Source: Streptomyces sp. NBC_01232 (lineage in GTDB: Bacteria; Actinomycetota; Actinomycetes; Streptomycetales; Streptomycetaceae). Taken from it: a stretch of 64,000 nt of DNA. The position numbers were made by a program, and so were the translations under genes. The stretch covers positions 6,749,001 to 6,813,000 of the forward strand of contig NZ_CP108518.1 of assembly GCF_035989885.1 (NCBI RefSeq). Direction: 5' to 3'. Below the pieces are notes generated by a model that was not told the origin of the DNA, did not search any database, and saw only the letters and a list, made by a program, of their open reading frames with translations. Shown piece by piece: positions 1-8,785 of this stretch (position 1 is the first letter of the stretch; each line of letters opens with the position of its first letter).

Positions 1-1
1 C

Positions 2-502
2 CAGTCCGTACGGCCGCACCCGACGGCCCTGCCGGACGACAACTTCCTGCGCTTCGTGCTGTTCCACCCGGACGCCGCGGCCGTGCTGGAGGACCACGAA
101 CCGGCCTGGTGCGTACCGCTGCTGGCCCAGTTCGCGACCGCGCTGGCCGGGGCCCCCGAGGACGAGGGACTGCGCAGCATCCGCCAGGAGGTGGCCCGTG
201 ACCCGTTCATGGAGGCCGCCTACCGGTACGGGGTGCCCCACTGGCTGAGCACGCACGGGACCGATGCCGCCGAACTGGACGGAGCGGTGCGCACGGTGCG
301 CCACCCCGACCCGCGGTGGGGGCTGGTGCGCTGCCGGATGGTGGCCGAGACCAGTCGGATGCTGGGTGAGATGGGACTGACCCGGATCACGCTGGTCCTC
401 TCGACGCCGGCGGGTGCGCCGAGGGGTCCCGTGCAGGGCGGCGGGGGCTTCGCGCACCAGCAGGGCGCCAGGCTGCGCGCCGTGCCGTCGCCGGTGGAGT
501 GA
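2..502 (+). CDS. C-terminal part of a probable XRE-type regulator (partial)
   Basis: The frame is open from the window edge, so the gene starts upstream and only its last ~166 codons are present. The visible part reads like the MmyB-type ligand-binding half of actinobacterial helix-turn-helix regulators: an 'N-F-L-R-F-V-L-F-H-P' opening, a 'DPFMEAAYRYGVPHWL' middle, and a 'HPDPRWG' segment near the end. No DNA-binding domain is visible because it would lie outside the window. The tail after about position 410 is Gly/Pro-rich and probably unstructured. The family call rests on general resemblance only; another all-alpha regulator type is possible. The following gene is a GH4 glycosidase 167 bp away on the same strand, so a regulatory link is possible but not shown. 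Confidence 0.5.
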   Translation, partial: QSVRPHPTALPDDNFLRFVLFHPDAAAVLEDHEPAWCVPLLAQFATALAGAPEDEGLRSIRQEVARDPFMEAAYRYGVPHWLSTHGTDAAELDGAVRTVRHPDPRWGLVRCRMVAETSRMLGEMGLTRITLVLSTPAGAPRGPVQGGGGFAHQQGARLRAVPSPVE

Positions 503-554
503 CCGACCGGGGCAGACTGGTGCCGGCGGACGTGTGCCGTGGCTCGCGTGCCCC

Positions 555-608
555 CGATCGTGGCCGATCGTGTCACCGATCGTGGCGGCGTTCGTGGCAC
601 CGATCGTG
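555..608. repeat. four direct CGATCGTG repeats upstream of the GH4 gene
   Basis: The octamer CGATCGTG occurs at 555, 565, 577 and 601, i.e. spaced 10, 12 and 24 bp. It sits in the 167-bp gap before the glycosidase. A related GTTCGTGGCAC lies between copies three and four. Helically phased repeats like this suit a cooperative regulator site; no protein is assigned. Confidence 0.45.
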
Positions 609-613
609 CGCCT

Positions 614-630
614 GCCACCACGGCGGTGGC
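614..630. promoter_or_regulatory. GCCACC-N5-GGTGGC palindrome
   Basis: A perfect 6-bp dyad (GCCACC, ACGGC, GGTGGC) lies 40-56 bp before the GTG of the glycosidase, just after the CGATCGTG repeats. It could be an operator or a small hairpin in the 5' leader. Confidence 0.35.
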
Positions 631-669
631 ACCGGCAACGGGATCTGCACTGGCGAAAGGCGGTAGGGC

Positions 670-2034
670 GTGCGGCTGACGATCCTCGGCGGAGGCGGAT
701 TCCGGGTACCTCTCGTCTACGGAGCCCTGCTCGGCGACCGTGCCGAGGGCCGGGTGTCCCATGTGACGCTGTACGACGAGGACCCGGCGCGGCTCACTGC
801 CATGGCCCGGGTCCTCCGGGACCAGGCCGCCGCTGCCGACGACCCGGCAACGGGCGGCGCCCCGGCCGTCACCGCCACCGGGGACCTCGAAGAAGCCCTG
901 CGCGGGGCCGATTTCGTCTTTTCCGCCATCCGCGTCGGTGGCCTGGAAGGGCGCGCCGCGGACGAGCGGATCGCCCTGGCGGAAGGAGTCCTCGGCCAGG
1001 AGACGGTGGGCGCGGGCGGGGTCGCGTACGGCCTGCGGACCGTGCCGGTGGCCCGTGAGCTCGCCCGCAGGATCGCCCGCAGCGCCCCCGGGGCGTGGGT
1101 CATCAACTTCACCAACCCGGCCGGGCTGGTCACCGAGGCGATGGCCGAGGAACTCGGCGGACGGGTGATCGGCATCTGCGATTCCCCCGTGGGCCTGGGC
1201 CGGCGCATCGCCCGGCTGCTGGGCGCCCGCCCGCAGGAGGCCTGGATCGACTACGTCGGCCTCAACCACCTGGGCTGGGTCCGCGGGCTGCGCATCGGCG
1301 GCCGGGACGAGCTGCCCCGGCTGCTGGCCGATTCCGAGGCGCTGGAGTCCTTCGAGGAGGGCCGGCTCTTCGGGGCCGACTGGTTGCGCTCGCTCGGCGC
1401 GATCCCCAACGAGTACCTGCACTACTACTACTTCAACCGTGACACCGTACGGGCATACCAGGAGGCCGAGCAGACCCGCGGTGCCTTCCTGCGCGACCAG
1501 CAGCGCGGCTTCTACGCCGAGGCGGGCCGGGCCGGTGCGCCGGCCGGGGCGGCGCTGGCCGCCTGGGACCGTACCCGGGCCGAGCGCGAGGCCACGTACA
1601 TGGCCGAGAACCGTGAGGCGGCGGGCGTCGGCGAGCGCGACGAGAGCGACCTGGAATCCGGCGGCTACGAGAAGGTCGCGCTCGCACTGATGCGGGCCAT
1701 CGCCCGGGACGAGCGGGCCACGCTGATCCTCAACGTCCGCAACGGCTCCACGCTGTCCGTCCTCGACGCCGAGGCCGTCATCGAGGTGCCCTGTCTGGTC
1801 GACGCGAACGGCGCCCACCCGGTCGGCGTCGAGCAGCTCCCGCTGCACGCGGTGGGTCTGGTGACGTCGGTCAAGGCGGTCGAACGGGAGGTCCTGGCGG
1901 CGGCCGCGAGCGGTTCGCGTGCCGACGCGGTCAAGGCCTTCGCCCTCCATCCGCTGGTCGACTCGGTGGGCGTGGCCCGGCGGCTGCTCGACGGGTATGC
2001 GGCGGAGCACCCGGGGCTGGCCTACCTGCGCTGA
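670..2034 (+). CDS. GH4 family glycosidase (6-phospho-beta-glucosidase-like)
   Basis: Family 4 glycoside hydrolases cleave (phospho)glycosides in the cytoplasm by an NAD+- and metal-dependent oxidation/elimination route. The 454-residue protein begins with the family's Rossmann motif (LTILGGGGFRVP, residues 3-14). It carries NFTNPAG (146-152), the metal-ligand Cys in GICDSP (Cys170) and the metal-ligand His in GLNHLGW (His200). Length is normal for the family. The GTG start at 670 is preceded by an AAAGGCGGTAGGG ribosome site. No PTS or sugar ABC transporter is next to it; a drug-efflux gene follows 72 bp later. GH4 members use varied substrates, so the 6-phospho-beta-glucoside assignment is by closest general likeness. 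Confidence 0.88.
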   Translation: MRLTILGGGGFRVPLVYGALLGDRAEGRVSHVTLYDEDPARLTAMARVLRDQAAAADDPATGGAPAVTATGDLEEALRGADFVFSAIRVGGLEGRAADERIALAEGVLGQETVGAGGVAYGLRTVPVARELARRIARSAPGAWVINFTNPAGLVTEAMAEELGGRVIGICDSPVGLGRRIARLLGARPQEAWIDYVGLNHLGWVRGLRIGGRDELPRLLADSEALESFEEGRLFGADWLRSLGAIPNEYLHYYYFNRDTVRAYQEAEQTRGAFLRDQQRGFYAEAGRAGAPAGAALAAWDRTRAEREATYMAENREAAGVGERDESDLESGGYEKVALALMRAIARDERATLILNVRNGSTLSVLDAEAVIEVPCLVDANGAHPVGVEQLPLHAVGLVTSVKAVEREVLAAAASGSRADAVKAFALHPLVDSVGVARRLLDGYAAEHPGLAYLR

Positions 2035-2106
2035 TCCCGCAGGGCCGTTCCCCCGGACGGCGCAGCGCCGCATGCGCCGCGGCGGGCGCGCTGTGACAGT
2101 GCGAGG

Positions 2107-4167
2107 GTGACCACCGCCCCCGCCGAAGCCGCCGCGCCCCCCGTGATCGACCGGCGGCGGCGCAACGTCATCTTCGGCACGATCATGCTCGGCGTGCTGC
2201 TGGCTGCGCTCGACCAGACGATCGTCGGGACCGCGCTGCCCACGATCGTGGGGGACCTGGGCGGCGGCGACCACATGTCGTGGGTGGTGACCTCCTACCT
2301 GCTCGCCGAGACCGTGGCGACGGTCCTGGTCGGCAAGTTCGGCGACCTCTTCGGCCGGAAACTGATCTTCCAGATCTCCGCCATCGTCTTCATCAGCGGC
2401 TCCTTCCTGTGCGGCCTGTCCAGCAACATGACCTTCCTGATCGTGTGGCGCGGCGTCCAGGGCATCGGAGCCGGCGGCCTGATGGTCACCGCCATGGCGC
2501 TGATCGCCGATGTGGTGCCCCTGCGCGAACGCGGCAAGTACCAGGGCATGATCGGCGCCGTCTTCGGGGTCGCCACCGTCATCGGACCGCTGCTCGGCGG
2601 GTTCTTCACCGACCAGCTGACCTGGCGCTGGTGCTTCTACGTCAACGTCCCGATCGCGATCCTCGTCGTCGTCGCGGCCGCGAAGACGATCCCGGCGGTC
2701 CGGGCCTCGGGCAAGCCGGTCATCGACTACCTGGGCATCGCGCTGGTCGCCGTCGGCTCCAGCGCGCTGATCCTGGCCACCAGCTGGGGCGGGAACGAGT
2801 ACGCCTGGACCTCGCCGGTCATCATCGGCCTCTTCGCGGGCGGCGCCGTGGCGCTGGCGTTGTTCTGCCTGGCCGAGACACGCGCCGCGGAACCGATGCT
2901 GCCGATGCGGCTCTTCCGCAATCCGGTCTTCTCCGTGTGCTCGGTCCTGAGCTTCGTCGTCGGATTCGCGATGCTCGGCGCGATGACCTTCCTGCCGACC
3001 TACCTCCAGTACGTCGACGGGGACTCGGCCACGATCTCGGGCGTGCGGACCCTGCCCATGGTCATCGGCCTGCTGATCGCCTCCGTGTTCAGCGGCAACG
3101 TGGTGAGCAGGACCGGCCGGTACCGGATCTTCCCGATCGTCGGAAACGCGGTCATGGGCGTCGGCCTGTACCTGCTGTCGCTGATGGGCCCCGGGACCAG
3201 CACCCTGCTGGAATCGCTGTACATGTTCGTGCTCGGCACGGGCATCGGCCTGTCCATGCAGGTGCTGACCATCGCCGTGCAGAACACCGTCGACTACGCC
3301 GACCTCGGCACGGCCACCTCCGGGGTCACCTTCTTCCGTACGCTCGGCAGCGCCTTCGGGACGGCGGTCTTCGGGACGATCTACGCGAACCACCTCGGGC
3401 CCGGGCTGGAGGCGGCGTACGCGGAGGCGGCGCGGCTCGCCGGGGAGGATCCGGAGCAGCTGGCCAGGGCCGCGTCCACCCCGGAAGGGGTGCACCGGCT
3501 CGATCCGGAGGTAGCGGCCCCGGTGATCGACGCGTACGCGCAGGCCCTGCAGACCGTGTTCCTGTACACCGTGCCGGTCGCCGTGTTCGGCTTCGTCGTC
3601 GCGCTCTTCCTCAAGCAGGTCAAGCTGCGCGACAGCGCCCGGGCCGGGTCCACGGACATGGGCGACGGCTTCGGCTCACCGGCCACGGCCTCGGGGGATT
3701 CGGCCAAGCTGCTGGAGCTGGCCGTCGGCAAACTCGTGCGGAACATGGGGGCGGACACGGCGCGGGGGATCGTCGAGGCCTCCGACACCCGGCTGGACAT
3801 CGCGGGAGCCTGGGCGGTGATGCAGGTGGACGTGATGACGCGGACCATCGGCCATGCCAGCCTCCCACTGATCGCAGGCCGCCGGTCCCTGCCGCCGGAG
3901 GTGCTGATCCCCGTCTACGAGCGGATGGCGGACGAGGGCTTCCTCAGCCGCGAGGGCAGCTTCTTCACCCTCACCGCGGCCGGGCAGCGGGAGGCCGACG
4001 TCATCTCGAAGGCGTGGGGCGAGTGGCTCAAGGACCAGTTGGAGAAGGACCGGGGACGGCCGCGGAGCGAGGAGCTGCGGGTCGCGGCGGACGCGATCGC
4101 CAAGCGGTTGCTCGCGGAGGACCTGGGGGACGGCAACTTCGCGCCAAAAGTGGTGGTGCGGCGGTAG
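2107..4167 (+). CDS. DHA2-type MFS efflux protein with C-terminal winged-helix-like extension
   Basis: A proton-driven drug exporter of the EmrB/QacA (14-TM) class in the plasma membrane. The N-terminal ~510 residues show the DHA2 hallmarks: [17 protein letters not shown] in TM1, motif [11 protein letters not shown] after TM2, and many hydrophobic segments. At 686 aa it is about 170 residues longer than usual. The C-terminal part (about 520-686) is soluble and resembles a MarR/PadR-like winged helix ([19 protein letters not shown], then [13 protein letters not shown]). This suggests a cytoplasmic sensor or oligomerisation module fused to the transporter. GTG start at 2107. A GPP34 gene follows 111 bp downstream on the same strand. 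The substrate is unknown. Confidence 0.88.
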   Translation: MTTAPAEAAAPPVIDRRRRNVIFGTIMLGVLLAALDQTIVGTALPTIVGDLGGGDHMSWVVTSYLLAETVATVLVGKFGDLFGRKLIFQISAIVFISGSFLCGLSSNMTFLIVWRGVQGIGAGGLMVTAMALIADVVPLRERGKYQGMIGAVFGVATVIGPLLGGFFTDQLTWRWCFYVNVPIAILVVVAAAKTIPAVRASGKPVIDYLGIALVAVGSSALILATSWGGNEYAWTSPVIIGLFAGGAVALALFCLAETRAAEPMLPMRLFRNPVFSVCSVLSFVVGFAMLGAMTFLPTYLQYVDGDSATISGVRTLPMVIGLLIASVFSGNVVSRTGRYRIFPIVGNAVMGVGLYLLSLMGPGTSTLLESLYMFVLGTGIGLSMQVLTIAVQNTVDYADLGTATSGVTFFRTLGSAFGTAVFGTIYANHLGPGLEAAYAEAARLAGEDPEQLARAASTPEGVHRLDPEVAAPVIDAYAQALQTVFLYTVPVAVFGFVVALFLKQVKLRDSARAGSTDMGDGFGSPATASGDSAKLLELAVGKLVRNMGADTARGIVEASDTRLDIAGAWAVMQVDVMTRTIGHASLPLIAGRRSLPPEVLIPVYERMADEGFLSREGSFFTLTAAGQREADVISKAWGEWLKDQLEKDRGRPRSEELRVAADAIAKRLLAEDLGDGNFAPKVVVRR

Positions 4168-4278
4168 ATCCGGGCCCGGAACGGAACGCGGCGGGGTCCT
4201 TGCTCGTCCTCCCCCACGAGGCAGTAGGACAGCCGGACCGGCAGACGCCGGACGGCGGACGGACGACGGGGGCCGCTC

Positions 4279-4941
4279 GTGAGGATCACACTGGCCGAGG
4301 AGATCATGCTGCTGTCCCTGGACGACGAGTCCGGGACGGAGCGGCAGCGGCAGTCAGCGGGCTGGGCGGTGGCGGGAGCGATCCTGCTCGAACTCGTCAT
4401 GGCGGAGCGGGTGTCGGTTTCGGGCAAGTACCTGGAGCTCAGGAACACCGGGCCGACCGGGGAACAACTGCTGGACGGCCGGATCCGGCTGATGGAGGCC
4501 TGGCTGCGGGGCCGCAGCAAGCGCCGGGTGACTGACTGGCTGACGAAGGACCAGACGAAGGCCGTCGGAGCCGCCCTGGAGCGCCTGGGCGAGCGCGGGC
4601 TGGTCGTGGCGGAGGTGCACAAGGTGTTCGGCGTGTTCCCGCAGCGCCGCTACCCGGAGGCCGACGGAACGGTCGAGCGCGCCCTGCGCGAGCGGCTCCA
4701 GGGCGTCGTCCTGGACGGCGCCGAGCCGGACGAGCGCACGGCTGGCCTGATCGCCCTGATCCACTCGGCCAAGCTGCACCGGCTCGCCTTCCCCGACCGC
4801 AAGCCCGCCGAGGTGAGCGTGAGGACGGCGGAGATAGCCGCCGGGCAGTGGGCGGCCGAGAGCGTCCGGACCGCCATCCGCGACATGCAGGCCGCGATGG
4901 TGGCGGTGACCGCGGTGACGGTCCTGACGGCCACCTCGTAG
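4279..4941 (+). CDS. GPP34 (GOLPH3/Vps74-like) family protein
   Basis: The 220-residue protein matches the GPP34 fold in length and pattern. It opens with TLAEEIMLLSLDDESG and continues with an LLELVMAERV helix, a strand pair around VSVSGKYLELRN, and a C-terminal helical half containing a 'GLIALIHSAKLHRLAFPD' segment. The eukaryotic relatives bind phosphatidylinositol-4-phosphate on Golgi membranes. Streptomycetes carry many paralogues of unknown role, probably membrane-associated. Start is GTG at 4279. It lies downstream of the MFS gene and ends tail-to-tail with the NUDIX gene at 4987. Confidence 0.82.
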   Translation: MRITLAEEIMLLSLDDESGTERQRQSAGWAVAGAILLELVMAERVSVSGKYLELRNTGPTGEQLLDGRIRLMEAWLRGRSKRRVTDWLTKDQTKAVGAALERLGERGLVVAEVHKVFGVFPQRRYPEADGTVERALRERLQGVVLDGAEPDERTAGLIALIHSAKLHRLAFPDRKPAEVSVRTAEIAAGQWAAESVRTAIRDMQAAMVAVTAVTVLTATS

Positions 4942-4996
4942 GGCACCGAGGTGCCGGGGTACTGAGGTACTCGGGCGCCGGGGCGCTCAGGCGCCC
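4942..4996. terminator. stacked hairpins between convergent genes
   Basis: The gap between the GPP34 gene and the opposing NUDIX gene holds a GGCACC-GAG-GTGCC hairpin (4942-4955), a small GTAC repeat, and GGGCGCC...GGCGCCC (4973-4996). The last overlaps the NUDIX stop region. Probably a bidirectional terminator. Confidence 0.5.
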
Positions 4997-5478
4997 GGAG
5001 CCGGGCCCGAGACCGGGTAGTGGTACGAGTGGACGTGCTGCGGCGGTGCCAGGTCCGGGCGCCACGCGTGCAGCACGGCCGCCGACGGGACGTACAGGGC
5101 CGTCGGGATCTCGGAGGGAAGGAACCACTCCCAGCGGGCGATCTTGTGCGGCTCGGTGACGGTGGGCACGCCCTCCGCCGCGGTCGTGACGGCGGCCGCC
5201 GTCAGCCGGGTCAGGCCGGCCTGACCCTCGATGTGCACGGACAGGATGCGGATCGACGCGGGGTCCGCCCGCAGATCGGTCTCCTCGGCGAGCTCCCGGG
5301 CGGCGGCCAGCTCGAACCCCTCTCCGGGGTCGACCTTGCCGCCGGGCAGCTCCCAGCGGCCGTCGTGCGCCTGGCCGAGGAGCACCCGGCCGTCCGGGGC
5401 CACGACGACGACGCCGACGCCGACCACGGCATGGGGCTGCGGAGCCGCCCGTTCGGGGCGCTCGGCGGAGCTGGTCAT
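4987..5478 (-). CDS. NUDIX hydrolase
   Basis: A 163-residue NUDIX enzyme, expected to cleave nucleoside diphosphates linked to another moiety (for example oxidised dNTPs or sugar nucleotides) with Mg2+. The NUDIX box is complete: GKVDPGEGFELAAARELAEE continuing into T-D-L, with REL-EE metal ligands. It is preceded by the typical strand VVGVGVVVVAPDGRVLLGQ. The ATG at 5478 is chosen because it overlaps the TGA of the upstream XRE-cupin gene by 4 bp, giving translational coupling. A longer open frame upstream is just the other gene's shadow. The substrate cannot be told from sequence. Confidence 0.88.
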   Translation of the reverse strand: MTSSAERPERAAPQPHAVVGVGVVVVAPDGRVLLGQAHDGRWELPGGKVDPGEGFELAAARELAEETDLRADPASIRILSVHIEGQAGLTRLTAAAVTTAAEGVPTVTEPHKIARWEWFLPSEIPTALYVPSAAVLHAWRPDLAPPQHVHSYHYPVSGPAPGA

Positions 5479-6092
5479 GGGCGTCCTTCCGAGGGAGTGG
5501 TGGGCCGGGCCCTGACATGGATCCGCTCGCCCTGGGGGCCGAAGAGGCTGAGGAACTCCGCCGGCTGCGAACCCGCGTTGAAGAAGGCGTGCGGGGTGCG
5601 CGTGTCGAACTCGGCGGCCTCGCCGGGGCCGAGCACGAGATCGTGCTCGCCGAGCAGCAGCCGGATGCGTCCGGAGAGCACGTACAGCCACTCGTAGCCC
5701 TCGTGGACCTGCAGTTCCGGTTCCGGCGTCGGACCGTCGAGCGGCGGGAGGATCTGCTTGAAGGCGTGCACACCGCCGAAGTTCCGGGTCAGCGGCACGT
5801 AGGTGCTGCCGTGCCGGACGAAGGGGCGCGGGCGGATCCGGGGATCCCCGGTCTCCGGGGCGCCGACCAGCTCGTCGAGCGCCACCCGGTGCGCCCTGGC
5901 CAGCGGAAGCAGCAGCTCCAGAGTCGGCCTGCGCTGCCCGGACTCCAGCCGGGAGAGGGTCGAGAGCGAGATGCCGGTGGTCTCGCTGAGCTGGGCCAGC
6001 GTGGTGCCGCGTTGCTGCCGCATCGCGCGCAGCCGCGGGCCCACGGCGGTGAGCACCCCGGCGAGTTCCTCGTCCTGCTCCTCTGTGGCCAT
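5475..6092 (-). CDS. XRE family regulator with cupin domain
   Basis: A 205-residue DNA-binding regulator. An HTH_3 domain spans about residues 12-70 (LRAMRQQRGTTLAQLSETTG, then ISLSTLSRLESGQRRPTLEL). A C-terminal cupin spans about 110-190 (HEGYEWLYVLSGRIRLLLGE, then LGPGEAAEFDTRTPHAF). The cupin probably senses a small ligand or metal. Start ATG at 6092 was chosen because the conserved HTH begins soon after. The gene is divergent from the flavoprotein at 6159, with a 15-bp palindrome between them, and it overlaps the NUDIX start by 4 bp. It probably autoregulates and controls the divergent flavoprotein. Confidence 0.9.
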   Translation of the reverse strand: MATEEQDEELAGVLTAVGPRLRAMRQQRGTTLAQLSETTGISLSTLSRLESGQRRPTLELLLPLARAHRVALDELVGAPETGDPRIRPRPFVRHGSTYVPLTRNFGGVHAFKQILPPLDGPTPEPELQVHEGYEWLYVLSGRIRLLLGEHDLVLGPGEAAEFDTRTPHAFFNAGSQPAEFLSLFGPQGERIHVRARPTTPSEGRP

Positions 6093-6100
6093 GACTCCAT

Positions 6101-6115
6101 TTGCCGGTTCGGCAA
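6101..6115. promoter_or_regulatory. TTGCC-GGTTC-GGCAA operator candidate
   Basis: A perfect inverted repeat with 5-bp arms sits 8 bp before the XRE-cupin start and 44 bp before the divergent flavoprotein start. A minus-strand TTGACA (-35-like) lies at 6123-6128, so the palindrome falls inside the likely promoter of the regulator. This fits autorepression. Confidence 0.55.
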
Positions 6116-6158
6116 GAACATTTGTCAAGTGGGCCGCCGTGGGCAGACCCTCACTTCC

Positions 6159-7130
6159 ATGGACAACGCAATGGACAGCTCCTTCGACGTGGTGGTCGTG
6201 GGCGGCGGCGCCGCCGGGCTCGCCGGGGCACTGACCCTGGTCCGGTCCCGCCGTTCGGTACTGGTGATCGACTCCGGCAGCCCGCGCAACGCCCCGGCCG
6301 CTCACCTGCACGGATACCTCGGCCAGGACGGCGAGAGCCCGGCGGACCTGCTGGCCAAGGGGCGTGCGGAGGTGACCGGCTACGGCGGGGAGGTCCGGGC
6401 GGGCAGGGCCGTCGCCGCGGACCGGCTGCCCGACGGGAGCTTCCTGGTCCGCTGCGGGGACGGCAGCACCGTGCGGGCGCGCCGGCTGCTGGTCGCCACC
6501 GGCCTGGTGGACGAGCTGCCCGACGTGCCCGGTCTCCGCGCGCGCTGGGGGCGGGACGTGCTGCACTGCCCGTACTGCCACGGCTGGGAGGTCGCGGACC
6601 GGCCGATCGCGGTTCTGGCCGACGGCCCCCTCGCCGTGCATCAGGCCCAGCTCTGGCGGCACTGGAGCGAGCGCACCACCCTGCTGGCGCACAGCTGGCG
6701 GCTCACCGCCGAGGACCGGGAACTGCTGGCCGCCCTCGGTGTCCCGGTCGTGGAGGGCGAGGTGACCGGTCTCGCGGTCCGGGACGACCGGCTGACCGCG
6801 GTGACCCTGGCGGGCGGCGCCGAGGTGGAGTGCCGGGCCCTGGTGGTGGCCCCGCGGTTCACCGCCCGCTCGGGCGTCCTGACCGGCCTCGGCCTGCCGG
6901 CCACGGTCATGGAACGGGACGGCAGCACGATCGGCACCTGCGTCGCATCCGATCCGGCCACCGGGGCCACCGCGCTGCGCGGGGTCTGGGTCGCGGGCAA
7001 CGTGACCTCCCCGCTGGAGAAGGTCGCGGGTGCGGCCGCCCAGGGGGCACAGGCGGCCGCGGCCATCAACAACGACCTCATCGAGGAGGAGACCAGACGG
7101 GCCGTGGAGGCCCACCGGGCGGGCATCTGA
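6159..7130 (+). CDS. thioredoxin-reductase-like FAD/NAD(P) oxidoreductase
   Basis: A 323-residue flavoprotein of the low-molecular-weight thioredoxin reductase fold. It has an FAD dinucleotide motif GGGAAG (15-20), a redox-active CPYC (137-140) in CPYCHGWEV, and a C-terminal FAD segment GVWVAGNVTSP. The CPYCHGWE form is typical of TrxR-like disulfide oxidases/reductases such as those that form dithiol bonds in natural products, as well as of general orphan TrxR-like proteins. In the last motif Asn replaces the usual Asp (VAGN rather than VAGD). ATG 6159 is used; ATG 6171 is an in-frame alternative. It diverges from the XRE-cupin gene and is probably its target. Confidence 0.85.
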   Translation: MDNAMDSSFDVVVVGGGAAGLAGALTLVRSRRSVLVIDSGSPRNAPAAHLHGYLGQDGESPADLLAKGRAEVTGYGGEVRAGRAVAADRLPDGSFLVRCGDGSTVRARRLLVATGLVDELPDVPGLRARWGRDVLHCPYCHGWEVADRPIAVLADGPLAVHQAQLWRHWSERTTLLAHSWRLTAEDRELLAALGVPVVEGEVTGLAVRDDRLTAVTLAGGAEVECRALVVAPRFTARSGVLTGLGLPATVMERDGSTIGTCVASDPATGATALRGVWVAGNVTSPLEKVAGAAAQGAQAAAAINNDLIEEETRRAVEAHRAGI

Positions 7131-7230
7131 GCGATTACCGGACATCTGTGCGGGTTTCGGGCGGCCCCGGCGCGTGCAGGCTCTGAGCGGTGTGATCGTC
7201 GTACGGTCCAACAGCTCGGGGGGACGCTCC

Positions 7231-8703
7231 ATGGCACATGTGCTGGTCATCGGCGGAGGTGTCGCGGGGCCCGCCACCGCCCTGCTCGCGGCGCGGCAGG
7301 GCCACACGGCCGAGGTTTTCGAGCGCGACGCGCGGGCCCCGGGCACCGAGCTCGACCGTGACTTCTTCGGCTGGCGGCGGCCGACCGTACCGCAGGCGGC
7401 CCAGCCGCACGTGCTGCTCGGGGCGGCGCGCAACGTCCTGCGCGGCGATCTTCCGGACGTCCACGAGGAGATGCTCCGGCTCGGCGCCCGCGAACGGCAC
7501 GAACTGGACTGGTTCGACGCCCGCCCGCCCGCACTGCCCGGTGACGATGACCTCGTCATGCTGCAGGCCCGGCGCATCGTGCTGGAGAGCGCGCTGGCCA
7601 CGGCGCTGCGCGCGGAACCGGGGGTCGTCGTCCGGTACGGGGAGCCGGTCACCGGACTGATCACGGCCCCGGGGCCGTCCGGGGGCAACGGGAGCACTAT
7701 GGGGGCCGGGAGCGGGAGCGGGAGCGGGAGCGGGAGCGGGCTCGAGCTCGGGCAGGGGTGCGGGATCCGTGTGACGGGAGTGACCACCGAGACCGGGAGT
7801 TACCCGGGGGACCTGGTCGTGGACGCCTGCGGGCGGCGCGGGGGCACCGAACGCAGGCTGGCCGAGGTGGGCTGCCGGCCGCCGCTCGTGGAACGGCACC
7901 GCACCGGGCTCGCGTACTTCTGCCGCTGGTACCGGCTGCCGGAGGGCATGGAGGAGGGGCCGCGCCGGCCGTGGGCGGTCACCGGCGGGGCCTTCGCCGG
8001 CTGCGCCGTCTTCCCGGCCGACAACCGGGCGTTCGCCGTGACGCTGTTCGTGCACACCGAGGACACCACCCGATCGGCGCTGCGCGACCCGGCCGTCTTC
8101 GAGGCGGCGGCGCGCGCCTTCCCGCCCGGCGCGGCCTGGCTGGCGCTGGGTGCCGAGCCGCTGTCGGGCGTCCTGGCCACGGCGAGCCTGGACAACCGGT
8201 GGAGTGCGCTGGTCGACGAACGGGGCCCGGTGGTGACGGGACTGGTGCCGGTCGGTGACTCGATCACCCACACCAACCCGACCCTCGGGCAGGGCACCTC
8301 GCTGGCCCTGTGGGCGGCGCGCAGGGTGGCCCGTACGGTGCACCGCGACCCGGGCTCGGCGAAGTACGCCGTCGATCACCACGCCTGGGCGCAACGCACC
8401 CTGAAGCCGTGGTTCGACTTCCAGGTGGTCGCCGACGCGGCCATCGGGGAGCGCTTCGCGACGCGGGCCGGGCGCGGCGGGACGGCGCGCGAGGTGTCCG
8501 CGCTGTTCGACTGCGCGCTGGAGGATCCCGAGGTGATGCGGGCGAGGGCGCGGGTCCGGCACCTGGTGGAGCCGCCGGAGCGGGCGTACGCGGATCCGGA
8601 GGTCCGCGCCCGGGTGGCGCGCTGGCTGGCGGCCCGGCCGGACTACGCGCCGAACGCGACGGGGCCGGACCGGGAGGAGTGGGAGAAGCTGACGGCGGGA
8701 TGA
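7231..8703 (+). CDS. FAD-dependent monooxygenase/oxidoreductase
   Basis: A 490-residue single-component flavoprotein. The N-terminal Rossmann motif is VLVIGGGVAGPATALLAARQ (about 4-23), followed by EVFERD; a C-terminal FAD segment reads GLVPVGDSITHTNPTLGQG. This is the group-A aromatic-hydroxylase/halogenase-like fold. No halogenase WxWxIP motif was seen. The substrate is unknown. ATG 7231 follows a GGGGGGAC ribosome site. An internal GGGAGC microsatellite (7708-7740) inserts a Gly-Ser run near residue 165, between the NAD(P)/substrate segments, where a flexible loop would be tolerated. It follows the TrxR-like gene by 100 bp but has its own leader. Confidence 0.82.
   Translation: MAHVLVIGGGVAGPATALLAARQGHTAEVFERDARAPGTELDRDFFGWRRPTVPQAAQPHVLLGAARNVLRGDLPDVHEEMLRLGARERHELDWFDARPPALPGDDDLVMLQARRIVLESALATALRAEPGVVVRYGEPVTGLITAPGPSGGNGSTMGAGSGSGSGSGSGLELGQGCGIRVTGVTTETGSYPGDLVVDACGRRGGTERRLAEVGCRPPLVERHRTGLAYFCRWYRLPEGMEEGPRRPWAVTGGAFAGCAVFPADNRAFAVTLFVHTEDTTRSALRDPAVFEAAARAFPPGAAWLALGAEPLSGVLATASLDNRWSALVDERGPVVTGLVPVGDSITHTNPTLGQGTSLALWAARRVARTVHRDPGSAKYAVDHHAWAQRTLKPWFDFQVVADAAIGERFATRAGRGGTAREVSALFDCALEDPEVMRARARVRHLVEPPERAYADPEVRARVARWLAARPDYAPNATGPDREEWEKLTAG
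7708..7740 (+). repeat. GGGAGC microsatellite coding for Gly-Ser
   Basis: Five tandem GGGAGC hexamers plus a partial copy, in frame inside the flavoprotein gene. They encode alternating Gly and Ser. Copy number could change by slippage without a frameshift because the unit is 6 bp. Confidence 0.85.
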
Positions 8704-8785
8704 GGCGGGGCGCCGTCGGTCGTGGCGGGGGCGGGGGCGTGTCAGGACGGCGGGGCGGCCGGGGGCGGGCCGGAGGGGCGGCCGC

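Noticed and set aside
220..3495. 1091-codon antisense frame over the GH4 and MFS genes
   Set aside because: Arg/Gly/Asp/Gln-rich shadow of two clear plus-strand genes; no recognisable domain.
5475..7787. Long minus frame running into the XRE-cupin gene
   Set aside because: Everything before 6092 is antisense to the flavoproteins; the XRE-cupin gene starts at 6092.
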